A DNA stretch of 64,000 bases from CAYSQW01 sp964433135 (GTDB lineage Bacteria; Acidobacteriota; Aminicenantia; Aminicenantales; Aminicenantaceae): NCBI GenBank assembly GCA_964433135.1, contig CAYSQW010000008.1, forward strand, positions 1 through 64,000. Reading direction: 5' to 3'. The notes beneath the pieces are model-generated. The model was not told where the DNA came from, did no database searches, and was given only the letters and a program-made list of their open reading frames with translations. The translations under genes were made by a program, and so were the position numbers. Every line of letters begins with the position of its first letter. The first letter of the stretch is position 1. This document shows positions 26,111 through 35,847 of the stretch, piece after piece.

Positions 26111-26199
26111 TGGATTTCCTTGAATCCTTAGGATAACCAAAATAGAGTCAAAAGGCAAAATGAATATCGAGGGACCGCGGGCTCTCTATGGGCGTTTCC

Positions 26200-26228
26200 T
26201 TGCGTGTCGGAAGCGAGTCGCCTATAAT
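26200..26228 (+). promoter_or_regulatory. Promoter of mtnP operon
   Basis: TTGCGT (26200-26205), 17-bp spacer, TATAAT (26223-26228); ATG at 26295. A short dyad ATCCT-T-AGGAT (26124-26134) sits nearer the divergent sir2 start. Confidence 0.55.
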
Positions 26229-26294
26229 AGGGGCGGTTTATTACGGATACGGTCGCTCTTTTATTCCCGGGCGAATTTTATATCAGGAGAAATC

Positions 26295-27185
26295 ATGACG
26301 GATAAAGCGCAAAATCTTCCTCAGGCAGGGATCGGAATCCTCGGCGGTACCGGCCTTTATCGGATCGACGGCCTCGAGGTTATCGAGAAGATCGATCTGG
26401 ATACACCCTTCGGAAAAGCTTCGGACTCCTTCATCATCGGAAATTTTGAGGGGATTCGGGTGGCTTTTCTCAGCCGTCACGGAAAAGGGCACCACATCCT
26501 GCCCGCTGAGATCAATTACCGGGCCAATATCTACGGATTCAAGATGCTGGGGGTTGAGCGGCTGATCTCCGTCAACTCCGTCGGATCCCTCAGGGAAGAT
26601 TTTCCTCCCCGGGATATGGTCATTCCGGATCAGTTCTTTGATCGCACGCATCGAAAAAACAGTTTCTTCGGAGAGGGCGCCGCCGCTCACGTCAGCCTTG
26701 CCCGGCCCGTTTGCGATCAATTGGCCGGAGTGCTGGCGGAAGCCTCCCGGGGATTGGATATCCCCGTCCATAGGGGCGGAACGTATATCTGCATCGAAGG
26801 CCCCGCTTTTTCGACCAAGGCGGAATCGAACATCTACCGCTCTTGGGGATGTGATGTGATCGGGATGACCGCCGCCACCGAAGCCAAGTTGTGCCGGGAG
26901 GCGGAGATCTGTTACGCGCCCATGAATCTGGTGACGGATTATGATGTTTGGCACGAATCCGAAGAAGCGGTTTCGGTGGAGATGATCATGGGGAATATGA
27001 ACGCCAACATCCGGAATGCCAAGGCCGTTCTGAAGGCGGCCGTAAAAGCGCTGGGTTCCGGCCGGGAAAAAGAATGCGGCTGCGGGAGCGCTCTCGCCAA
27101 CTGCATCGTCACCCGGGAAGAGGTTATTCCCCGGGCCACCAAGGAAAAATTACGGGATATCATCGGGAAATACGTCCCGGTATGA
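26295..27185 (+). CDS. mtnP: S-methyl-5'-thioadenosine phosphorylase
   Basis: 296 aa from ATG 26295 with AGGAG 5 nt upstream. Motifs: GILGGTGLYRIDG; FLSRHGKGHHILPAEINYRA; TYICIEGPAFSTKAES; IGMTAATEAKLCREAEICYA; and NLVTDYDVWH, the phosphate, ribose and base sites of MTAP-type purine phosphorylases. It splits methylthioadenosine (or 5'-deoxyadenosine) to adenine and the 1-phosphate sugar. An extended C-tail (ECGCGSALANCIV) has extra cysteines. The stop TGA is followed at once by the next gene. Confidence 0.93.
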   Translation: MTDKAQNLPQAGIGILGGTGLYRIDGLEVIEKIDLDTPFGKASDSFIIGNFEGIRVAFLSRHGKGHHILPAEINYRANIYGFKMLGVERLISVNSVGSLREDFPPRDMVIPDQFFDRTHRKNSFFGEGAAAHVSLARPVCDQLAGVLAEASRGLDIPVHRGGTYICIEGPAFSTKAESNIYRSWGCDVIGMTAATEAKLCREAEICYAPMNLVTDYDVWHESEEAVSVEMIMGNMNANIRNAKAVLKAAVKALGSGREKECGCGSALANCIVTREEVIPRATKEKLRDIIGKYVPV

Positions 27186-27199
27186 ATAGAGAGGCACAC

Positions 27200-28099
27200 A
27201 TGAGCATGGTTATTGTCGGTTCTTTGGCATTTGATACGATTGAAACTCCCCGGGACAGGCGGGAACGGATCGTCGGCGGTTCGTGCACCTACGCGGCGCT
27301 GGCGGCTTCGCTGTTTACACAACCTGCGATCGTCGCGGCCGTCGGACAGGATTTTCCCGAAGAAATGATTGCCTTCTTCAAGGAGAAAGGCGTGGATGTC
27401 GACGGCATCCAGGTCGAAGCGGGAAAAACCTTCCATTGGGAAGGCCGTTACGGCAAGGATCCCAACCAAAGGACGACCATCAAAACGGAGTTGAATGTTT
27501 TTCAGGATTTCAAACCCCGCCTCCTGCCGGCTTACCGGAAGGCGGACATCGTGTTCCTGGGCAATATCGATCCCGATCTTCAGGTGGATATCTTGAACCA
27601 GGTCGAAAGTCCACGCCTGGTTGCCATGGATTCCATGAATCTCTGGATCCAAACGAAACCCGAAGCTCTGCATGAAGTGATGCGGCGGGTGGATGTCTTT
27701 TTCGCCAACGATGAAGAAGTCAAGATGCTGGCCGGAGAGAACAATCTGATCACGGCGGGGCGGACCCTGCTGGACAAAGGTCTTTCGCTGGTGGTCATCA
27801 AGAAGGGTGAGCACGGTGCCCTCCTGATGACGAAGGACTTCATGTTCGGGCTTCCGGCCTTTCCTTCCGAAAGGGTTTTCGATCCCACCGGAGCAGGAGA
27901 CAGCTTCGGCGGCGCCTTTCTGGGATATCTTGATAAAGTGGATTCATTCGAGGAGTCTGATATCAGGAAAGCGGCCGCCATCGGTACGGTCGCGGCTTCG
28001 TTCGTGATCGAAGATTTCGGTATGGAACCGTTCCGATTCCTTTCAGAGCATGAAATGGAAAAGCGGTTGTCGTTTTTTAAGAAATTTGTCTCATTTTAG
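27200..28099 (+). CDS. PfkB-family carbohydrate/nucleoside kinase
   Basis: 299 aa from ATG 27200 (GAGAGG upstream); ATG 27182 would overlap the previous stop. N-terminal VGSLAFDTIETP and GGSCTYAALAASLF; catalytic Asp and anion hole in FDPTGAGDSFGGAFLGYL at ~245-262. Ribokinase fold; phosphorylates a sugar or nucleoside. It follows mtnP directly, so a substrate from the methylthioadenosine or deoxyadenosine salvage route is likely (inference). A hairpin AGGTG-N6-CACCT lies before the next gene. Confidence 0.88.
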   Translation: MSMVIVGSLAFDTIETPRDRRERIVGGSCTYAALAASLFTQPAIVAAVGQDFPEEMIAFFKEKGVDVDGIQVEAGKTFHWEGRYGKDPNQRTTIKTELNVFQDFKPRLLPAYRKADIVFLGNIDPDLQVDILNQVESPRLVAMDSMNLWIQTKPEALHEVMRRVDVFFANDEEVKMLAGENNLITAGRTLLDKGLSLVVIKKGEHGALLMTKDFMFGLPAFPSERVFDPTGAGDSFGGAFLGYLDKVDSFEESDIRKAAAIGTVAASFVIEDFGMEPFRFLSEHEMEKRLSFFKKFVSF

Positions 28100-28136
28100 A
28101 GAAGAAGGTGTCCCGGCACCTATGAAGGAGATATGA

Positions 28137-29519
28137 ATGAATGATGTGAGAATCCCGGTTGAGCCATATCGGATCAAAGTCGTCGAACGGATCAGCCTGA
28201 TCCCGCGCGAGGAGCGGGTTCGGATCCTAACGGAGGCCGGATTCAATATTTTCAACATCCCGGCGGAGAAAGTCTTCATCGATCTTCTCACGGACAGTGG
28301 GACTTCCGCCATGAGCGATCGTCAGTGGTCCGGGTTGGTCCGGGGAGACGAGTCCTACGCCGGCGCGCGCAGTTTCTTCCGTTTCGAAAGCGCCGTGAAG
28401 AACATCTTCGGATTCAAATACGTGATCCCCACCCATCAGGGGCGGGCTTCGGAGCGCATCCTGTTCCAGGCGGCGTTGAAGGAGGGGGATTACGTTCCCA
28501 GCAACATCCATTTCGACACCACCCACGCCAACATCGCGGTTCGCGGAGCCCATCCCGTCAACCTGGCTGCCGATCCCGCGTACGACCCCAAAACCGTCGC
28601 ACCCTTCAAGGGGGATATGGATGTGGATAAACTCGAGGCTTTTATAGCGGAAAAAGGGGTGGATAAAATCCCCTTGGTCATGCTGACCGTAACCAATAAC
28701 AGCGGCGGAGGACAGCCGGTCTCGATGGCCAACATCCGCCGCGTCAGCGAAGTCTGCCGGAATCATAAGATCCCCTTTTTCCTGGATGCCTGCCGCTTTG
28801 CGGAGAACGCCTATTTCATAAAGAGCCGCGAAGAGGGTTACGCCGAGAGAACGATCCCGCAGATCGCCCGCGAAATGTTTTCCTATGCCGACGGCGCCAC
28901 CATGAGCGCCAAGAAAGACGCCCTCGCCAATATAGGAGGTTTCATCGGACTGAATGACGAAACGCTTCGGGATAATCTTCGCAATCTGCTGATCGTCGGT
29001 GAAGGTTTTCCCACCTACGGCGGTCTGGCGGGCCGGGATCTCGAAGCCGTCGCCCGGGGACTGGAAGAGGTGGTGGAAGAATCCTACCTCGAGCACCGTC
29101 TCGGGCAGACCCGCTACCTGGGAGAGCTGCTGACGCAGGCCGGGGTTCCGATCTATCAGCCGGTGGGCGGGCATGCGGTTTACATCCTGGCGGATGAGTT
29201 CCTTCCGGATATCCCCCGTGACCAATATCCCGGATGGGCTCTGACCGTGGCGTTGTACCGTGAAGCCGGGATCCGGGCGGTCGAGATCGGAGGCGTCATG
29301 TTCGGCCAAAAGGATGAGAAGACCGGGAAAGAAATATTCCCGCCTCTCGAGCTGGTTCGCCTGGCGATACCCCGCCGCGTGTACACGGTTTCACACCTGC
29401 TCTATGTCGCCGAAGCGCTGGCGGCGCTTCACAAGGACTCCGGGCGGGTCAAGGGGCTTCGTATCGTATCCCAGGCGCCGCATCTGCGGCATTTCACCGC
29501 GCGCCTGGAAGAGGTTTGA
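28137..29519 (+). CDS. tnaA: Tryptophanase
   Basis: 460 aa; AAGGAG 6 nt before ATG 28137. Fold-type I PLP enzyme: substrate-cofactor region IPTHQGRASERILF, catalytic Lys in TMSAKKDALANIGG, HSH-type loop GGHAVYILADEF. Against tyrosine phenol-lyase it keeps tryptophanase-like residues: AVEIG (Val and Ile pocket) and the C-terminal His in HLRHFTARLEE, where the lyase has Phe. It cleaves tryptophan to indole, pyruvate and ammonia. No tnaC-like leader or permease gene is adjacent. Confidence 0.9.
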   Translation: MNDVRIPVEPYRIKVVERISLIPREERVRILTEAGFNIFNIPAEKVFIDLLTDSGTSAMSDRQWSGLVRGDESYAGARSFFRFESAVKNIFGFKYVIPTHQGRASERILFQAALKEGDYVPSNIHFDTTHANIAVRGAHPVNLAADPAYDPKTVAPFKGDMDVDKLEAFIAEKGVDKIPLVMLTVTNNSGGGQPVSMANIRRVSEVCRNHKIPFFLDACRFAENAYFIKSREEGYAERTIPQIAREMFSYADGATMSAKKDALANIGGFIGLNDETLRDNLRNLLIVGEGFPTYGGLAGRDLEAVARGLEEVVEESYLEHRLGQTRYLGELLTQAGVPIYQPVGGHAVYILADEFLPDIPRDQYPGWALTVALYREAGIRAVEIGGVMFGQKDEKTGKEIFPPLELVRLAIPRRVYTVSHLLYVAEALAALHKDSGRVKGLRIVSQAPHLRHFTARLEEV

Positions 29520-29525
29520 TGTTTT

Positions 29526-29885
29526 TTACTTGATGCGGGAAAACCACATCAAGGGCAGCCAGAGCTGGTGGCCGTAGGGGATCTTCTTGTGGTTGACCAG
29601 GACTTCGGTCGTGTCCCAGTCGTGGACCAGATTGAAGAGGGCGAACAGCTCTTCGACCTCTTTTGACGTGTAGGTTGCGGTGTGGCGGATCCATTCGCCG
29701 TCGCCTTTTTCCGTATATGAAGGATTTCTCCGGGCAAGGTCCACGGCTTTCTCATAGTTGGGAGACGTTTTGAAGCCGAATTCCAGCGTGATCTTGAATT
29801 GCTTCGCTTGGGTGCTGGGGTGAAGGATCGTGTCCAGTTTTTCTTTTCCGGCTTCATCCGGCCCGCTGGTTTTAAATTCCGCCAT
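29526..29885 (-). CDS. Small hypothetical protein
   Basis: 119 aa, preceded by GAGG 5 nt from ATG. No family recognised. It is soluble, without signal or membrane segment, and rich in charged and aromatic residues (EFGFKTSPNYEKAVDLARRNP, GDGEWIRHTATY, LVHDWDTTEVLVNHKKIPYGH, LWLPLMWFSRI). The spread of conserved-looking Trp/His/Tyr and the good ribosome site support coding. The gene ends 6 bp from the stop of tryptophanase. Confidence 0.6.
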   Translation of the reverse strand: MAEFKTSGPDEAGKEKLDTILHPSTQAKQFKITLEFGFKTSPNYEKAVDLARRNPSYTEKGDGEWIRHTATYTSKEVEELFALFNLVHDWDTTEVLVNHKKIPYGHQLWLPLMWFSRIK

Positions 29886-29992
29886 GACTGCCTCGCTTTG
29901 CCTTAATTGTGATGCTCTCGATATTCCGGCTGAAAAGCGCCGTCTTCCCGAGGGGCGCCAAGGGTTTTTTCAGCCGTTTTGAGTTTCCGTAT

Positions 29993-31243
29993 TCAATCCG
30001 AGATGATCGATCTGTAAACATCTTCTCTGAAATCTTCTTTTTCCATCCGGCCGGCTATCTGCTTCGCTTTCTCTTTAAAGGAACGATTATTCAGCAGCTC
30101 CAGAATTTTCGGCTCGAGATTTTTCGTGGTAATTTTACCTATTTTTACCCCTTTTGGTCCAGCCCCCATGGCATAAATAATTTTATCCCATACGAATTGG
30201 TCGATGATGTGCGGGATGATCAGTGTGGCGCATCCATGTTTCAAGGCCAGGTGCGTCGTCCCCGCGCCTCCATGATGAATGACTCCGTATATTTTAGGGA
30301 AGATCCGGTCATAAGGGATCCGGGAAACGAAATGCAGTCGTTCCGCGTCGAATCGATCCGGCTTGATCAATCCGCCGGCTGCGGTGTTGATGATCGCGGG
30401 AATGTTGTTTCTTTCCAGTATTTCAAGGATGATCCGCGTTTTTTCCTCCGGGTCGGGATTCAACATGCTGCCGAAGGTGATGAAAAGAATTCGACTGTGT
30501 TTTTCTAAAAAAACATCCAATTCTATGTCGGGCCGCAGGCTGACGGATTTTTCCCTTTCGAGAAATCCCAGGACTTTAAGGCTCTCATTCCATTCGGCCG
30601 GTCTGGAAAAAAGCGAAGGGGAAATGGTGTAGATCGCCTTGTTCGAAAAATAGGCGTCCTTTATTTGTTTGCGGGTGATTTGGCCTTTGAGATTCAGCCA
30701 TTTTATCGATATCATCAGCGTCGTGACGGTTCCGAAATTCGCGAGGGAAAAGGTCAGTTTATTGAGAAAAGAGCCGAAATTGCTGTTGAACGCGACATGG
30801 GTATGATGTTTCACATAGTGCATGTAAGGCAGAGGGCTGATCAAAGTCGTCTTCCCTCTGTTTTCGACTCCCCAGATTATGGGGCAAAACGCCTTCCCGT
30901 TGTGCACGATTCTGTCGGGGTTTTCACTTTCGATCAGCTCATACTGCCGGTGGACTAATTCCTTGTTGACCGCCTTGGAGTTTTTTGCCAGCTTCACATT
31001 GGCGAGGAATTTTTTGAATCCCGAGCCGCCGCCCAGCGCCGCTTTTCCGTCATCGCTGTCCAACATCTCAATAAACTTTTTCCCCAATGAAGCGAATTCC
31101 AGGTTTGAATTTTTCGCAAGCTCCCTGAACTGTTCCGGGAAAGCGCAGATCACGCCATGTCCTTTTTCCTTCAGGAGTTCTCCAATCGCCAAAAAAGGCT
31201 CCATGTCCCCGCGGGTTCCGATGGACATTAAAAGGACCTTCAT
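29993..31243 (-). CDS. UGT-like (GT1) glycosyltransferase
   Basis: 416 aa. N-terminus KVLLMSIGTRGDMEPFLAIG and the C-terminal donor-binding motif HHGGAGTTHLALKHGCATLI are classical for sterol 3-beta-glucosyltransferase/macrolide glycosyltransferase-type enzymes. Uses a nucleotide sugar to glycosylate a small hydrophobic acceptor such as a lipid or polyketide. The gene is clearly more AT-rich than its housekeeping neighbours, and sits with DUF3788 downstream of it in the same direction. Confidence 0.88.
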   Translation of the reverse strand: MKVLLMSIGTRGDMEPFLAIGELLKEKGHGVICAFPEQFRELAKNSNLEFASLGKKFIEMLDSDDGKAALGGGSGFKKFLANVKLAKNSKAVNKELVHRQYELIESENPDRIVHNGKAFCPIIWGVENRGKTTLISPLPYMHYVKHHTHVAFNSNFGSFLNKLTFSLANFGTVTTLMISIKWLNLKGQITRKQIKDAYFSNKAIYTISPSLFSRPAEWNESLKVLGFLEREKSVSLRPDIELDVFLEKHSRILFITFGSMLNPDPEEKTRIILEILERNNIPAIINTAAGGLIKPDRFDAERLHFVSRIPYDRIFPKIYGVIHHGGAGTTHLALKHGCATLIIPHIIDQFVWDKIIYAMGAGPKGVKIGKITTKNLEPKILELLNNRSFKEKAKQIAGRMEKEDFREDVYRSIISD

Positions 31244-31265
31244 CCGTTTATTCCTCGATCGGTTC

Positions 31266-31688
31266 CTATTTTGTGCTTAATTTGATCTCGATGAGCGATT
31301 TTACATTCTCCACGTCATCCTCACTCTGAATTTGGACCGTTATGCCGCGGATTTTCCCGTATCTTTTTCCGTTCTTGAAGGAATCCTTGAGTGAATCTGA
31401 AATATCCCCGGCCATGATCGCGGGTTCGGTTTTATCGCCGAAATAGAAGGTGATTGTGAAAGCATCTTTCATGACGGAAAGCCAGAATATGGTTTTCGAC
31501 TTTCTGGCCGTTTTCAGCAGCCAGCTTTTCCCATCATTATAATATCTCCACGTACTTATGAAATCCGGATGATGGTTGTGGATGTGCCCGAAAATCGTTT
31601 TCCAATGAATTCCGGATTCCCCGATATGCGAGAATATGATCTCCTCGGTCGGGAATTGTTCCTTGTCGTCTAAAAGAGGTTTGTCCAT
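31266..31688 (-). CDS. DUF3788 family protein
   Basis: 140 aa; GGGGGAG 9 nt before ATG. Pattern WRYYNDGKSWLLKTARKSKT followed by IFWLSV and FTITFYFGDK matches DUF3788, a small soluble protein of unknown function frequent in anaerobes. It lies 22 bp upstream of the glycosyltransferase and is probably co-transcribed with it. Confidence 0.8.
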   Translation of the reverse strand: MDKPLLDDKEQFPTEEIIFSHIGESGIHWKTIFGHIHNHHPDFISTWRYYNDGKSWLLKTARKSKTIFWLSVMKDAFTITFYFGDKTEPAIMAGDISDSLKDSFKNGKRYGKIRGITVQIQSEDDVENVKSLIEIKLSTK

Positions 31689-31931
31689 TCTTCGTCTCCC
31701 CCATGAAACGTCATGTTTCCCTCTCTACATCCGGCGTGCTGTCTTTGATGCAAATCCCCCGGCATCAATGCCGCATAAGATGTGAATCCATCAAATAATC
31801 CTGCAAAACCACGGTATTATCCTAATATTGTCTTTGCTGTTTTGCAAACCGGGCAAGGGATGGTTTAGATGTTGTTCCGCCGAACAGGTTTACTGCCTCC
31901 TGTGCGGTTGAGCCGGGAGAATTCTCAAACG

Positions 31932-32681
31932 TCATCCGGATTGCATTTTTTCGGTCCGGCCGCTCCGCAGCCACTCAGCCCAATCAGGGCGGCCGTTTCG
32001 GTTTGCCGCGTTTGCTGCGGACTCCCAATCATACGGCACGGCACGATCGTTGATGGACCAACCGAATTCGCTTCGGGAGATTATGGAATAGCGCGCATGC
32101 GGGGCGCCGGTTTCCATGACGTGCGGATGCGGCAGATTATCCCAATAAGCGGGCAAGCCGACGCTCCCCGGATTAACCACAGTTCGACCGCCTGGGAGGA
32201 GCATGGTTCGGGGAACGTGATCGTGTCCGCAAAGGATCAACGAGGATGCGATCTCACCGACGACCGAAGCCACTTCTTTTGAATTTCGAAGATGAACACC
32301 CGTGCGGTCGACATCCCACAGAAGATAGGACGTGTCGGAATCGGGGGAACCGTGAAACAGAAAAGCGGGGCCGAACACCATGGTCGGTTTCAGGGAGCGA
32401 AGCCATTCCATATGAGCCGGCTGGAGCTGATGCCTGACGAAATCCAGCGTGTCTGAAATCGGAGTGCGGCTGTCCGTGATGATGCGGTCTTCATTTCCCC
32501 GGACCGTCGGGAATTCTCTCCCGAATAGAATTTTGGCCGTCCCGAGCGGATCCAGGGGGCCGTAGAAAACATCACCCAGGTTGACGACCTCCGTGATATG
32601 CGCTCGATCGATCTCATCGAGCACGGCTTCGAGAGCCCAGCGATTACCGTGGATGTCGGAAATAACCGCCATGCGTTCCAA
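31932..32681 (-). CDS. Calcineurin-like metallophosphoesterase
   Basis: 249 aa, TTG start with AGGAGG/AGGGAG upstream (an ATG four codons in, 32672, is the alternative). Metal ligands: AVISDIHGN, VVNLGDVFYG, VRGNED, FLFHGSP, ILCGHDHVPR, VVNPGSVGLPAY, the order of MJ0936/YfcE-type phosphodiesterases. A C-terminal ~40-residue extension carries Trp/Arg. The 243-bp gap downstream contains no recognised gene, only a small GGCAT-CA-ATGCC dyad. Confidence 0.88.
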   Translation of the reverse strand: MERMAVISDIHGNRWALEAVLDEIDRAHITEVVNLGDVFYGPLDPLGTAKILFGREFPTVRGNEDRIITDSRTPISDTLDFVRHQLQPAHMEWLRSLKPTMVFGPAFLFHGSPDSDTSYLLWDVDRTGVHLRNSKEVASVVGEIASSLILCGHDHVPRTMLLPGGRTVVNPGSVGLPAYWDNLPHPHVMETGAPHARYSIISRSEFGWSINDRAVPYDWESAANAANRNGRPDWAEWLRSGRTEKMQSG

Positions 32682-32737
32682 TTATTCTTCTCCCTCCTAA
32701 AAAATATCCTCATTGCGTCCGGTTGTCGAAACCATCA

Positions 32738-34036
32738 TCAATATGTCCGCAGCAGTTCCGCGAACCAATCGGATGTTTCTTGTCCTTCCGACTGCATGAG
32801 AAGCTCGAGAAACCGGTTGGTGGAATCCATGTTTTTATCGATCAGCACGCGGCATAGGGCGATGAATCGGGCTCTCCCGATTTTCGCTTCCAATTTGCTC
32901 AACAGCAGAGGCGCCTTGTCGTACAGCACCGCGCTTGCGGAATCCGAGGTGTTCCGGTCGAATCCCCATACCGGCGGCGTCCCTTCCAGCGACTCCGCTT
33001 TGGTTTTCAACCGCGCCGTGAACGCGTCCTCTCCGAAAACCTCCCGAACGACCATAAGCGCGCTGTATTCCGCGAATCCTTCATTCAGCCAATCCTCCCA
33101 GGAATTCGTCCCGGCCTTGAACCACCACAGGTGCGCCAGCTCATGGGCGAAATATCGGTGGTAGTGCTCATTTCGTTCCAGGTAATCGTCCGGGTTGAAC
33201 CCGCCCAGAAACACGCCGCCGATGCGGGCGTAACCGCCGCCTTTTCGCCTTTTGGATTCAACCAGGGTGATGTTCTGGCTTTTGCTTCCGAACCACCCGT
33301 TGAAATTTGTGATGATCGAAGTGAGATCACCCTGCATCCTGGTGAGAAGAGTATCCGTGAGATCGTGATGATAGATGGAGATCACATCATCGGCGATTTG
33401 CCGCTGTTTGAGCTCCATGTCTTCTGAGGCGCACACCACGATGTCATTGGTCGGGGTGTCGTTTTCGATCTTCCATCCGGCATCAGATCTATTGACTTCG
33501 CCCATCCCGAAAACACGGTAAGAGGGATCGATTTCGATCTCCAGGTCGTAGGTGAAGAGCGTTATCTCCGGATGATAGGGGAACCAGGGGTAATACAGAC
33601 CCATCTCCGTCCATTCCCCGCTGATCGTATTGGCGAAATACGCCGGAAGCTCAGAAAGCTCTCCACCGTATGAAAAGGCGATCTCTATCGTTTCGGCTTG
33701 GGAAAAAGCATCTTTATCCATGATGAGTTTTGCCGCTGCCGGCAGAAAGCGGTTGTCCGACGTGGTGGTGCCTTGGATAAGATCCTGAGTCTTGTTTAAA
33801 GCGAAGGACCGGATGTCCAATCCCTTATCCAAATAGAAGAACATCTCTCCGGGAAGATCTTCCGGATCGGCGATGAAAAGCGTCCCTTCGACGTCGATAA
33901 CGCGGCTTAACGGATCGATTTTCAGTTTGATGTCGTAGTGAGGGTATTCATGAACCCGTTTCGGGATCGGATCGGAGCGGCGGCATGAAGCCGTCAGGAA
34001 AAGAAACAAACTCAATAGGCAGATCGTTTTTTTCAT
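32738..34036 (-). CDS. M1-family-like zinc aminopeptidase, lipoprotein
   Basis: 432 aa from ATG 34036. Lipoprotein signal (CLLSLFLFLTASC). Residues ~28-195 resemble the M1 N-terminal beta-saddle (LSRVIDVEGTLFI, LYYPWFPYHPE). The metal site is HELAHLWW with the third ligand in NEGFAEYSALMV, 18 residues on. The exopeptidase motif GAMEN of classical M1 is not seen; GGYARIGGVFLGG takes its place. The C-terminal helical domain is short. Probably an exported peptidase. No SD is obvious; two upstream in-frame ATGs exist. Confidence 0.8.
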   Translation of the reverse strand: MKKTICLLSLFLFLTASCRRSDPIPKRVHEYPHYDIKLKIDPLSRVIDVEGTLFIADPEDLPGEMFFYLDKGLDIRSFALNKTQDLIQGTTTSDNRFLPAAAKLIMDKDAFSQAETIEIAFSYGGELSELPAYFANTISGEWTEMGLYYPWFPYHPEITLFTYDLEIEIDPSYRVFGMGEVNRSDAGWKIENDTPTNDIVVCASEDMELKQRQIADDVISIYHHDLTDTLLTRMQGDLTSIITNFNGWFGSKSQNITLVESKRRKGGGYARIGGVFLGGFNPDDYLERNEHYHRYFAHELAHLWWFKAGTNSWEDWLNEGFAEYSALMVVREVFGEDAFTARLKTKAESLEGTPPVWGFDRNTSDSASAVLYDKAPLLLSKLEAKIGRARFIALCRVLIDKNMDSTNRFLELLMQSEGQETSDWFAELLRTY

Positions 34037-34192
34037 GACAATGGTCTTTTTGAAGATTTCAGGTGATTTCATGTGTCGTTGCATGGTCTCTGTATCTCCC
34101 CGTCAAAGAACGGCACGCTGTATATATTATTTATTATGCGGTTTCGTTGAAAGGCCCGGATGAAAATATTTTCAAACGGACGCCTGATACCC

Positions 34193-35283
34193 CTAGGATT
34201 TTGAGGGGGAAACCCGCGCCGAAACACTCCCGCCGGGATCAACCGCGATCCACGCCCCGGTCCAGATCATGCCTCCGGCGTCTTCCCCTGTTACGGTCTC
34301 TGGATATTCTCCTCCGCTCTCGATCTCGGCCGTTTCTCCGTAAAACTTCGCCAGCCAGATCAGGGCGCCCCCGGAGCGGTTCGTCAGCACGGTTTCTCCC
34401 CGGCCGTTGTGCCGTATGTCGACGCGGTTCCCGCGTACGGGCAGGGATCGGAGTTCGGCCCATTCCGTTTCACCCGTTAGACGGGAGAGCGTTGCGATCC
34501 CGTCCTCTCTCTCCACCGGTTCCATGCCCATCATCCCCTGCACCAGGGCTCCGATAAGCGCGAAGCTCACCTCGGGATATTCCCGGCGTTTCATGGACGG
34601 ATCGCTCAATTTCAGGATCATCCGATAGGCGTCTTCATGAGCTCCGTAGCGGCAATAGATCTCCGGGAGATGGGAGGCGATCTCGATATTCGGCATCGGC
34701 CCCTCGAGCAGGTACCGAAGCGTTTTCGCCATCTTTTCCCGCGAATGCAGCGCGTCGTTGTACAGGAGGTAGGCCTGCATCCAGCCGCCGTCCCCGTATG
34801 TGCCGTCGGTCAGCCTGAGGGAACGGAAGCGCCCCGCCGCTCCATCCTAGAAATGGGATGTGATGAACCGGATCACCTCTTTTTCTTTTTGCTGATAAAC
34901 ACGGGATTGCTCGTGATCCCCCCGCAGGGTAAGAATCCATGAATACGACCGGTAGGCCGCCGCCTGAAAAGCCAGCAGATCCACACCGATTTGGGTCTTT
35001 CCGGGCTCGCCCTCTCATGATAGCTGGGGATGCCGCGGCAGTATTGATAGGCGTCTTCGGGATCGTACCTTTCCCGGTTCATGAAGCGCTTCCGGGTCGG
35101 GATTTTCTCCAATGAAAGGTCCCACCGGTCGACATAATCTTTGACCGTCCGCGCATAGAAGTGGAGGAAGACCGGGTCTTTTAGGTAGGACGTATCTCTC
35201 GTCCAGAGCAGCATGCGCCGGCATGCGACCAGTACATCGAAATTGGCCGGAAGGTTGTACCAGAATTCCTTGTCGTTCCGTAT
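34193..35283 (-). pseudogene. Decayed exported glycosidase-like gene
   Basis: Three pieces of one protein lie on the minus strand in order. Piece one (to ~35010) reads FWYNLPANFDVLVACRRML and FYARTVKDYVDRWDLSLEKI and ends GIPSYHER; an in-frame TGA at 35286-35284 precedes it and no start remains. A frameshift near 35000-35018 leads to GVDLLAFQAAAYRSYSWIL. An in-frame TAG at 34849-34847 interrupts it before GTYGDGGWMQAYLLYND, which then continues to 34193. The sequence resembles an alpha/alpha-toroid glycosidase, but the family is uncertain. The 5' part of the gene is missing. Confidence 0.7.
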
Positions 35284-35513
35284 TCAAAACCGCAAGTTCA
35301 ACGTCTCCTTTCCGGAAATATAAGGAATTGCTTATATACTGCTTGAAATCCGTTCCGGATGTTTTTAAGATATTGGTATGATAGGTAGGGATTTTCTTGC
35401 GGTTTCACCTTATTCTTTTTACGTATAGGAAAGAGGCCGTATCTGGAGCGTCATGCCGTGTTTGAAAAGTCCTGTTTATTTCAGAGGCGCACTACCGGAA
35501 CAAGGAGGATGAT

Positions 35514-35831
35514 ATGTCTCGATACATGATCGCTTATCTCGGCGGTGACAAGCCGACCAATCCGGAGGAGGGGATGCGGCACAAATCGCAATATCTCGCC
35601 TGGCTTTCCTCTCTGGGCGATGCGGCCGTCAGCCCCGCCAATCCGCTCGTGCATACGAAAACCGTGCATCCCGACGGCACCATTAACCCCGGAAGCATTA
35701 CGTCCATGTCCGGTTTTACCATAATTGAAGCCGATTCCCTGGAGGCGGCCCTGTCGATGGCAAAGAACTGTCCTTTTCTTGAAATCGGCGGTTCACTCGA
35801 AGTGTCGGAATTGATAAAGATGCCGGATTGA
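35514..35831 (+). CDS. YCII-related domain protein
   Basis: 105 aa; AAGGAGG 5 nt before the ATG. N-terminus SRYMIAYLGGDKPTNPEEG, then KSQYLAWLSSLGDA and a C-terminal ferredoxin-like pattern (TIIEADSLEAALSMAKNCPF), the DGPF/YCII arrangement. Function unknown; members often resemble dehalogenase-like small proteins. The 223 bp upstream of it show no other gene; they hold an AT-rich stretch and no convincing promoter. Confidence 0.75.
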   Translation: MSRYMIAYLGGDKPTNPEEGMRHKSQYLAWLSSLGDAAVSPANPLVHTKTVHPDGTINPGSITSMSGFTIIEADSLEAALSMAKNCPFLEIGGSLEVSELIKMPD

Positions 35832-35847
35832 AAATAGAAGTTTTGCG

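Noticed and set aside
28100..28130. AGGTG-N6-CACCT before tryptophanase as attenuator or tnaC leader
   Set aside because: Short stem without T-tract and no leader peptide with Trp codons.
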